Positions 57,908 to 64,000 of a stretch of 64,000 nt of DNA are shown here, one piece after another. The notes below the pieces were generated by a model. The model was not told the DNA's origin, searched no databases, and saw only the letters and a program-made list of their open reading frames with translations. The stretch spans positions 676,501-740,500 of the forward strand of contig NC_021505.1 of the NCBI RefSeq assembly GCF_000412675.1, in the 5' to 3' direction. This DNA is from Pseudomonas putida NBRC 14164 (lineage in GTDB: Bacteria > Pseudomonadota > Gammaproteobacteria > Pseudomonadales > Pseudomonadaceae). The translations under genes and the position numbers were made by a program. Positions within the stretch are counted from its first letter, which is position 1. Each line of letters starts with the position of its first letter.

Positions 57908-59761
57908 ATGCTTGCCGCGAACTCCCGAGCCCATGTCGACTGCGTCAGCCGGGTGCTGAAGAACGCCGACCGCCTGCCACAGGCGCCGGTGCCAGCGCTG
58001 ATCCTCGATTCATGGCGCCGTTCCATGGAGCTGTACCGCCTCGACCCCGGGTCCCAGCAGGGGCCGCGCATCCTGTCCCAAAGCCTGCTCAACGAATGCC
58101 GCGAACGCGCCGAGCTGTTTCTGCGCATCGCCAGCGATGCCGTGGCACGCCTGCACGAGCGGGTGCGCGGCGCCGACTACTGCGTGCTGCTGACCGATGC
58201 CCAGGGGCGCACCATCGATTACCGGGTCGAATCGGCCATCCGCAATGACTGCCGCAAGGCCGGGCTGTACCTGGGCACCTGCTGGTCGGAGGGCGAGGAG
58301 GGCACCTGCGGTGTAGCGGCGGTGCTGACCAGCAAGGCCCCGGTCACGGTGCACAAGCGCGATCACTTCCGCGCAGCCTTCATCGGCCTGACCTGCACCG
58401 CGGCGCCGGTGTTCGACCCGCTGGGCGAGTTGCTGGGGGTGGTGGATGTCTCGGCCTTGCAGTCACCCGACGACCGCCGCAGCCAGCACCTGATCCGCCA
58501 GTTGGTCGAGCAGACTGCCCGTGAAATCGAAAATGCCTTCTTCATGCACAGTGCCCAAGGCCACTGGGTCATGCGCGCCCACGGCACCCCGGGTTATGTG
58601 GAGAGCCAGCCCGATTACCTGCTGGCCTGGGATGCCGATGGCCGCTTGCAGGCCATCAACAGCCTGGCGCGGCAACGGCTGGTGCAGCACCTGGGGCGCT
58701 TGCCCGAGCACATTGGCGAACTGTTCGACATGGGCCAGCTACGGCGCGTCAACACGTCGTCCGCCCAGCGCCTGCCGGGCCTGGGTGGGCTGTATGGCCG
58801 GGTCAGCGCCCCGCAGCAACGCCAGCGCGCGCAGCCCTTGCAGCAGGCGCAGGACGCCCGCATCGAGCATCATCTGCGGCTGGCCACGCGGGTCAAGGAC
58901 TGCAACCTCGCGGTGCTGGTCCAAGGCGAAACCGGGGCCGGCAAAGAAGTGTTTGCCCGCCAGCTGCACCAGCAAAGCCAGCGCCGCGACGGGCCATTCG
59001 TCACCCTGAACTGCGCCGCCATCCCGGAAAACCTGATCGAGAGCGAACTGTTTGGCTATGTAGCCGGGGCCTTTACCGGGGCTTCCAGCAAAGGTATGCA
59101 GGGGCTGTTGCAGCAGGCCGATGGCGGCACCCTGTTCCTTGACGAAATCGGCGACATGCCGCTGAACCTGCAAACCCGCCTGCTGCGTGTGCTGGCCGAA
59201 GGCGAAGTGGCGCCGCTGGGTGCAGCACGGCGCGAGCGGGTGGATATCCAGGTGATCTGCGCCACCCACCGCGACTTGGCGAAGATGGTGGCGGAGGGCC
59301 GTTTTCGCGAGGACCTGTACTTCCGTCTGGCCAATGCCCGGTTCGAGTTGCCGCCGCTGCGTGAGCGCGAGGATCGTTTGGGGCTGATTCACCAACTGCT
59401 GGCCGAGGAGGCGCAAGCGTGTTCGGTGGAGGTGGTGTTGGCGGATGCTGCGTTGCAGTCGCTGCTGCTTTACCGCTGGCCGGGGAACCTGCGCCAACTG
59501 CGGCAGGTGTTGCGTTATGCCTGTGCGGTGAGTGAAGGCGGGCAGGTGCAGTTGCAGGATTTGCCGCAAGAGGTGCGCGGTGATGCGGTTGTTTCGGTTG
59601 AAAGCGGCGTGTCCTGCCCGGCCCGGCAGTTGTTGCTGGATGCACTGATCCGCCATCGCTGGAAACCGGCCGATGCAGCACGGGCGTTGGGTATTTCGCG
59701 GGCTACCTTGTATCGGCGTGTGCATGAGCACTGCATCGAGATGCCGCGGATGAAGGGGTAG
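57908..59761 (+). CDS. acoR: Sigma-54-dependent activator of acetoin catabolism
   Basis: 617 residues. A GAF sensor region covers about 60-215 (LLTDAQGRTIDYRVES, EGTCGVAAVLTSKAPVTVH). The AAA+ domain has Walker A GETGAGKE and a standard sigma-54 loop GAFTGA. A Fis-type helix-turn-helix ends the protein (KPADAARALGISRATLYRRV). It is divergent from acoX, with the promoter and palindrome between them, so it should activate the operon in response to acetoin or a derivative. GGAGG lies 8 nt before ATG 57908. Upstream, AAAAACAGCAAC is a weaker Hfq/Crc-like run. Confidence 0.93.
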   Translation: MLAANSRAHVDCVSRVLKNADRLPQAPVPALILDSWRRSMELYRLDPGSQQGPRILSQSLLNECRERAELFLRIASDAVARLHERVRGADYCVLLTDAQGRTIDYRVESAIRNDCRKAGLYLGTCWSEGEEGTCGVAAVLTSKAPVTVHKRDHFRAAFIGLTCTAAPVFDPLGELLGVVDVSALQSPDDRRSQHLIRQLVEQTAREIENAFFMHSAQGHWVMRAHGTPGYVESQPDYLLAWDADGRLQAINSLARQRLVQHLGRLPEHIGELFDMGQLRRVNTSSAQRLPGLGGLYGRVSAPQQRQRAQPLQQAQDARIEHHLRLATRVKDCNLAVLVQGETGAGKEVFARQLHQQSQRRDGPFVTLNCAAIPENLIESELFGYVAGAFTGASSKGMQGLLQQADGGTLFLDEIGDMPLNLQTRLLRVLAEGEVAPLGAARRERVDIQVICATHRDLAKMVAEGRFREDLYFRLANARFELPPLREREDRLGLIHQLLAEEAQACSVEVVLADAALQSLLLYRWPGNLRQLRQVLRYACAVSEGGQVQLQDLPQEVRGDAVVSVESGVSCPARQLLLDALIRHRWKPADAARALGISRATLYRRVHEHCIEMPRMKG

Positions 59762-59786
59762 GGCCCTGGGGCTGCGCTGCAGCCCA

Positions 59787-59874
59787 ATCGCCGGCAAGCC
59801 AGCTCCCACCCCGACCGCATCGGCCTCAAGCCATGCGCAGTACCTGTGGGAGCTGGCTTGCCGGCGATGAGGCC
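59787..59874. repeat. REP pair, type A
   Basis: The left arm begins at 59787 (ATCGCCGGCAAGCCAGCTC) and the inverted right arm is at 59843-59874. The pair lies between the convergent ends of acoR and accC. Its spacer resembles that of the REP pair inside the EatR-like gene. Confidence 0.92.
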
Positions 59875-59885
59875 CCGACAGGCAA

Positions 59886-59913
59886 TAAAAAACCCCGGAA
59901 CAAGTCCGGGGTT
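59886..59913 (-). terminator. Intrinsic terminator after accC
   Basis: The minus strand has a 9-bp stem AACCCCGGA/TCCGGGGTT with a 5-nt loop followed by TTTT. It is 21 nt beyond the accC stop codon. Confidence 0.85.
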
Positions 59914-59934
59914 CTGGTACATCACACTATTCGA

Positions 59935-61290
59935 TCAATGCTCGTTTGCCAGCTTGTGTTCGAGGTAGTGAATGTTGACGCCGCCTTTGCAGAAGCCTTC
60001 ATCACGCACCAGGTCGCGGTGCAGCGGGATGTTGGTCTTGATGCCGTCGACGACGATCTCGTCCAGGGCATTGCGCATGCGTGCCATGGCTTCGTCGCGG
60101 TCCTTGCCGTAGGTGATCAGCTTGCCGATCAGCGAGTCGTAGTTCGGCGGAACCGAATAACCGCTGTACAGGTGCGAATCGACGCGAACGCCGTTGCCGC
60201 CTGGGGCGTGGAAGTGCTTGACCTTGCCTGGGCTCGGGATGAATTTCTTCGGGTCTTCGGCGTTGATCCGGCACTCCAGCGAGTGGCCACGGATAACCAC
60301 GTCTTCCTGGCGGAACGACAGCTTGTTGCCAGCGGCGATGCTCAGCATCTCCTTGACGATGTCGATACCGGTAACCATCTCCGACACCGGGTGTTCAACC
60401 TGCACGCGGGTGTTCATCTCGATGAAGTAGAAGCGGCCGTTCTCGTACAGGAACTCGAAAGTACCGGCACCACGGTAGCCGATCTCGATGCACGCATCGA
60501 CGCAACGCTTGAACACTTCCTGACGGGCTTTCTCATCGATACCCGGGGCTGGTGCTTCTTCCAGGACCTTCTGGTGACGGCGCTGCAGCGAGCAGTCGCG
60601 GTCGCCCAGGTGGATGGCGTTGCCCTGGCCGTCGGACAGTACCTGCACTTCCACGTGGCGTGGGTTGGTCAGGAACTTCTCCAGGTAGACCATCGGGTTG
60701 CCGAAGGCAGCACCGGCTTCGGTACGGGTGAGTTTGGCCGAGGAAATCAGGTCCTCTTCCTTGTGCACCACGCGCATGCCGCGACCACCACCGCCACCGG
60801 CGGCCTTGATGATCACCGGGTAGCCGACGTCACGGGCAATCGCCAGGGCGACTTCTTCGTCTTCCGGCAGCGGGCCATCGGAGCCCGGTACGGTCGGTAC
60901 GCCCGACTTGATCATCGCGTCCTTGGCCGAAACCTTGTCGCCCATCAGGCGGATGGTGTCGGCTTTCGGGCCGATGAAGGCAAAGCCGGACTTTTCCACC
61001 TGCTCGGCGAAGTCAGCGTTTTCCGCCAGGAACCCGTAACCCGGGTGAATGGCGGTAGCGCCTGTCACTTCGGCCGCAGCGATGATCGCCGGGATGTGCA
61101 GGTAGGAATCTTTGGACGAAGCAGGACCAATGCAGACCGACTCGTCTGCCAGGCCCAGGTGCATCAGTTCGCGGTCGGCCGTGGAGTGCACGGCGACGGT
61201 CTTGATGCCCAGCTCTTTGCAGGCACGCAGGATCCGCAGGGCAATTTCCCCGCGGTTGGCGATCAGGACTTTTTCCAGCTTCCCAGACAT
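59935..61290 (-). CDS. accC: Acetyl-CoA carboxylase, biotin carboxylase subunit
   Basis: This 451-residue protein has the ATP-grasp glycine loop [28 protein letters not shown] at the start, and the catalytic [14 protein letters not shown]. It carboxylates biotin on AccB in the first step of malonyl-CoA formation. ATG 61290 has GGAG 9 nt upstream; an ATG at 61311 is possible. It lies 17 nt after accB in the usual aroQ-accB-accC order. Confidence 0.97.
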   Translation of the reverse strand: MSGKLEKVLIANRGEIALRILRACKELGIKTVAVHSTADRELMHLGLADESVCIGPASSKDSYLHIPAIIAAAEVTGATAIHPGYGFLAENADFAEQVEKSGFAFIGPKADTIRLMGDKVSAKDAMIKSGVPTVPGSDGPLPEDEEVALAIARDVGYPVIIKAAGGGGGRGMRVVHKEEDLISSAKLTRTEAGAAFGNPMVYLEKFLTNPRHVEVQVLSDGQGNAIHLGDRDCSLQRRHQKVLEEAPAPGIDEKARQEVFKRCVDACIEIGYRGAGTFEFLYENGRFYFIEMNTRVQVEHPVSEMVTGIDIVKEMLSIAAGNKLSFRQEDVVIRGHSLECRINAEDPKKFIPSPGKVKHFHAPGGNGVRVDSHLYSGYSVPPNYDSLIGKLITYGKDRDEAMARMRNALDEIVVDGIKTNIPLHRDLVRDEGFCKGGVNIHYLEHKLANEH

Positions 61291-61307
61291 CGTTGGCTCT
61301 CCGCGAA

Positions 61308-61769
61308 TCAAACGACGGTGAACAGCGGCTGGTCGAACTCAACCGGCTGGCCGTCTTCTACCAGAATGGCGTCGATGACACCGCCAACATCGGCTTCGAT
61401 GTGGTTCATCATCTTCATGGCTTCAACGATGCACAGGGTGTCGCCTTTCTTCACGGACTGGCCCACTTCAGCGAAGTTCGGCGAGGTCGGCGAAGGCTTG
61501 CGGTAGAAGGTACCTACCATTGGCGAGCGGATCACGGTGCCTTTCAGGGCCGGGGCAGCGGCAGCGGCTTCGGCGACTGGAGCAGCAGCGGCAACCGGGG
61601 CAGCAGCAGGGGCAGCGGCCATCGGTGCTGGTGCGTAGAACTGCTGGGCAGCTGGAGTCTTGCTGTGACGGCTGATACGGACCGACTCTTCGCCTTCCTT
61701 GATCTCCAGTTCGTCGATGCCAGACTCTTCCAGCAGCTCGATCAGTTTCTTGACTTTACGGATATCCAT
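61308..61769 (-). CDS. accB: Biotin carboxyl carrier protein of acetyl-CoA carboxylase
   Basis: 153 residues: an N-terminal helix ([17 protein letters not shown]), an Ala/Pro-rich linker and the biotinyl domain with EAMKM; Lys119 is the biotinylation site. The thumb segment ([12 protein letters not shown]) is present. It carries carboxybiotin between AccC and the carboxyltransferase. It is the middle gene of the aroQ-accB-accC unit. Confidence 0.97.
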   Translation of the reverse strand: MDIRKVKKLIELLEESGIDELEIKEGEESVRISRHSKTPAAQQFYAPAPMAAAPAAAPVAAAAPVAEAAAAAPALKGTVIRSPMVGTFYRKPSPTSPNFAEVGQSVKKGDTLCIVEAMKMMNHIEADVGGVIDAILVEDGQPVEFDQPLFTVV

Positions 61770-61869
61770 TAATCATCAACTCCCAAAGGTTCGGTCAGGG
61801 GGCGAAATACAAAAAAACGTATCGGAAACGTTTCTCTCGAACCCCGGCCCACTTAGGCCAGGGTTTTCA

Positions 61870-62325
61870 TCATTTGGGCTGTGCGTTGGCAGCCAGTTGT
61901 TCCAGCGCGGACTCCAGGGCCAGGCGATAACCGCTGGCGCCCAGGCCGCAGATCACCCCTACGGCAACATCGGAAAAGTAGGAGTGGTGACGGAACGGTT
62001 CGCGTTTGTGCACGTTGGACAGGTGCACTTCGATGAATGGGATGCTCACCGCAAGCAATGCGTCACGTAATGCGACGCTTGTGTGGGTGAAAGCAGCCGG
62101 ATTGATCAGGATGAAGTCCACACCCTCGTTGCGTGCGGCGTGAATGCGGTCGATCAGTTCGTATTCGGCATTGCTCTGCAGGTACTGCAGATGGTGGCCC
62201 GCGGCGCGGGCACGTTGCTCCAGGTCCTGGTTGATCTGGGCCAGGGTCACGGCGCCGTAATGGCCAGGCTCGCGAGTACCGAGCAGGTTGAGGTTTGGGC
62301 CGTGGAGCACCAGTAGCGTTGCCAT
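61870..62325 (-). CDS. aroQ: 3-dehydroquinate dehydratase, type II
   Basis: This 151-residue protein catalyses the third step of the shikimate pathway. Signature segments are [20 protein letters not shown] with the catalytic Tyr, [17 protein letters not shown] and [21 protein letters not shown] 62325 is chosen; the open extension upstream crosses the promoter region and is not family-like. It leads the accB-accC unit, linking aromatic and fatty-acid synthesis in one transcript. Confidence 0.97.
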   Translation of the reverse strand: MATLLVLHGPNLNLLGTREPGHYGAVTLAQINQDLEQRARAAGHHLQYLQSNAEYELIDRIHAARNEGVDFILINPAAFTHTSVALRDALLAVSIPFIEVHLSNVHKREPFRHHSYFSDVAVGVICGLGASGYRLALESALEQLAANAQPK

Positions 62326-62447
62326 CTGCGGATTCCTTGGATTTGTAGGGCAATTCGACACAGCGCGGCGAGTGTGCCGTAAAGCGACGGCAAGTGTCCA
62401 GTTCCCGGCAATAGCCAGCACGATGTCCGAGATTCGCGCGAAGTATG

Positions 62448-62471
62448 TGACCAAATAATTAAATCTGGTCA
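62448..62471. promoter_or_regulatory. TGACCA-N12-TGGTCA dyad upstream of aroQ
   Basis: A perfect 6-bp inverted repeat flanks a 12-bp AT-rich spacer in the 179-nt gap between aroQ and dsbD, 123 nt upstream of the aroQ ATG. Its symmetry suggests an operator. I do not recognise the factor. Confidence 0.4.
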
Positions 62472-62504
62472 TCTATTACAGGATTTTTCCCGGCACGCGG
62501 GAAG

Positions 62505-64000
62505 TTATAGACCGACTTTGCCGCGCACGCGTGTCAGAATTTGCGCAAAATCACCGGCGTTTATCTCGCCAATCACCCGATCAGCGGTAATTTCGCTGCC
62601 GTTCGCGGCAAAGAACAGCAGGGCGGGTGGGCCGAACAGCTGGTAGCGGTCGAGCAGCTTGCGTTGTTCGGCACTGCTCTCGGTGATGTCGAAACGCAGC
62701 AGCTTGAAGCCGGTCAGCTGCGTTTGCACCTGCGACGCATTGAGCACTTCATGCTCGATCACTTTGCAACTGATGCACCAGTCGGCGTACCAGTCCAGCA
62801 GCACTGGCTGGCCGGCCGCTTTGGCCTGGGCCAGTGCGGCGTCCAGTGCGCTGGGGGTGGTGATGGTCTGCCAGGCATCTGCCTGTGCCGCCTGGCTGCT
62901 GCCGGTGGCCGCCAGTGTTGCAACGGGCAGCGGGCGAAGCGGGTCGCCCTGGCCGCTGAGGGCGCCGTACCAGCAGGCCAGAGCGTATACCAGCAAGGCC
63001 AGGCCAAGCAGTTGGGCCAGGCGTTGGCGAGCGGTCTTGACCACGAACTCCAAGGCGCCGAGGAACAGGGCCACGCCAGCGGCGAGGAAACCGACCAGCA
63101 GCAATGTCACCGGCCCCGGCAGCACGCGGCTGAGCAAGCCGATGGCCAGGCCCAGCAGCAGTACGCCGATGGCGTTTTTCACCGTGTTCATCCACGGGCC
63201 GCTTTTCGGCAGCCATGCTGCGCCACCGGTGGCCACCAGCAACAAGGGTGCACCCATGCCCAGGCCCAGGGCGAACAGCTTGAGTGCGCCGCCCAGGGCA
63301 TCGCCACTGGCACTGATATACAGCAAGGCGCCAGCCAGGGGGGCTGACACACAAGGCGAAACCAGCAGGCTGGAGAGCACGCCCAGCACTGCCGCGCCCA
63401 GCAGCGAGCCACCCCGGGTATGGTTGGCGACGTTGTTCAGGCGGTTGCTCAGTGCCTGGGGCAGCTTCAGCTCGAACAGGCCGAACATGGCCAGGGCGAA
63501 CAGCACGAAAAACAGCGCGAAGGGCACCAGCACCCAGGCCGACTGCAGGCGCGCCTGCAGGTTCAGGCCGGCGCCGAACAGGCCCATCAGCGCGCCGAGC
63601 GCCGCGAAACTGGCCGCCATCGGCAGCACGTAGGCCAGCGACAGCGACAGCCCGCGCAGGCCGCCGACCTGGCCGCGCAGCACCACGCCAGACAGGATCG
63701 GCAGCATCGGCAGTACGCACGGGGTAAAGGTCAGGCCGACCCCGGCGAGGAAGAACAACAGCAGCGATTTCCAGTTCCAGCCGTGTTCGGCGGTTGCGGG
63801 GGCGTTGGCGCCGCCTTCGCCATCGATGCTCAGGCGTGCGGTTTCCGGTGGGTAGCACAGGCCTTTGTCGGCACAGCCCTGGTAGCCCACCAGCAGGGTG
63901 AAGGCTCGCGGGTCGGTGCGCGGCAGCTCGATGTCGAGCACGCCGTGGTACACCTCGACATCGCCGAAGAATTCATCATGCTTGGCCTCGCCCTTGGGGA
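62505..64000 (-). CDS. dsbD: Thiol:disulfide interchange protein DsbD, N-terminus outside the window
   Basis: About 498 C-terminal residues are visible; the frame runs to the right edge without a start. In order: the end of the periplasmic alpha domain (GLCYPPETARLSI), the membrane beta domain with eight helices and its redox cysteines (LTFTPCVLPMLPI and SLLVSPCVSAPLAG), and the C-terminal thioredoxin-like domain with WCISC. It moves electrons from cytoplasmic thioredoxin to periplasmic DsbC/DsbG and cytochrome c maturation factors. Confidence 0.95.
   Translation of the reverse strand, partial: PKGEAKHDEFFGDVEVYHGVLDIELPRTDPRAFTLLVGYQGCADKGLCYPPETARLSIDGEGGANAPATAEHGWNWKSLLLFFLAGVGLTFTPCVLPMLPILSGVVLRGQVGGLRGLSLSLAYVLPMAASFAALGALMGLFGAGLNLQARLQSAWVLVPFALFFVLFALAMFGLFELKLPQALSNRLNNVANHTRGGSLLGAAVLGVLSSLLVSPCVSAPLAGALLYISASGDALGGALKLFALGLGMGAPLLLVATGGAAWLPKSGPWMNTVKNAIGVLLLGLAIGLLSRVLPGPVTLLLVGFLAAGVALFLGALEFVVKTARQRLAQLLGLALLVYALACWYGALSGQGDPLRPLPVATLAATGSSQAAQADAWQTITTPSALDAALAQAKAAGQPVLLDWYADWCISCKVIEHEVLNASQVQTQLTGFKLLRFDITESSAEQRKLLDRYQLFGPPALLFFAANGSEITADRVIGEINAGDFAQILTRVRGKVGL

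Noticed and set aside
62480..62504. TTTTTCCCGGCACGCGGGAAG as terminator after dsbD
   Set aside because: The stem is short, and on the minus strand the run following it is A-rich rather than T-rich, so it does not fit intrinsic termination of dsbD.
1..64000. tRNA, rRNA and complete insertion sequences
   Set aside because: I looked for cloverleaf and TTCGA-type landmarks, for rRNA cores, and for transposase frames with terminal repeats, and found none I could support.

Overview
The window reads as a chromosomal segment of a Pseudomonas putida-group bacterium. The support is the gene order ppa / mtfA-like / dedA / eutBC / ethanolamine permease / aldehyde dehydrogenase / sigma-54 regulator / mpl / ubiX / acetoin (aco) cluster / accC-accB-aroQ-dsbD, high-GC codon use, and many palindromic REP pairs of the two types common in that group. 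This assignment rests on pattern recognition; no search was run.

Layout. 1-8.5 kb: a HAD phosphatase (cut by the left edge), a periplasmic sulfatase with a Cys-Thr-Ala-Gly-Arg active site, a membrane-fused spermidine-synthase-like protein, an AspT-type transporter, and a convergent MscS-type channel. 8.6-25.3 kb (minus strand): a five-gene operon coding for three HlyD-type adaptors (one plain, one behind a GAF-like domain, one fused to a PqqD-like segment and an M50 intramembrane metalloprotease), a 3513-residue repeat adhesin with a LEPRxLL-like motif and DUF4347 at its N-terminus, and a lipoprotein TolC homologue. No ABC ATPase is present, which makes this a candidate unconventional export system and the most interesting part of the window. 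8.6-30.7 kb looks like accessory DNA. A complete CHASE-like/HAMP/PAS/GGDEF diguanylate cyclase lies on the far side of the operon from a broken 5' fragment of a related gene. There is also an integrase remnant behind a hairpin, an AT-rich gap and an orphan glycosyltransferase.

30.7-35.3 kb: a FecI-FecR-TonB receptor surface-signalling set with a Fur-box-like site before the sigma factor. 35.6-39.3 kb: a LexA/CI-like regulator, inorganic pyrophosphatase, an MtfA-type peptidase, a DedA protein and a GNAT acetyltransferase. 39.4-47.2 kb: ethanolamine catabolism without a microcompartment (permease, EutB, EutC, aldehyde dehydrogenase), with a divergent sigma-54 activator (EatR-like) and a matching -24/-12 promoter. 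The activator gene carries an in-frame REP pair. 47.3-52.0 kb: mpl, ubiX, a small lipoprotein, a Rossmann-fold protein and a lipoprotein combining MORN repeats with a C13 peptidase. 52.3-59.8 kb: acetoin and 2,3-butanediol catabolism (acoX, acoA, acoB, acoC, butanediol dehydrogenase) with divergent acoR, a near-perfect sigma-54 promoter and a palindromic upstream site. 59.9-64 kb: accC, accB, aroQ and dsbD (cut by the right edge).

The ethanolamine and acetoin pathways share a logic. Both feed C2 units into central metabolism, both appear to be driven by sigma-54 activators, and both have (AAN)n Hfq/Crc-type motifs at several ribosome binding sites, which suggests carbon catabolite repression.
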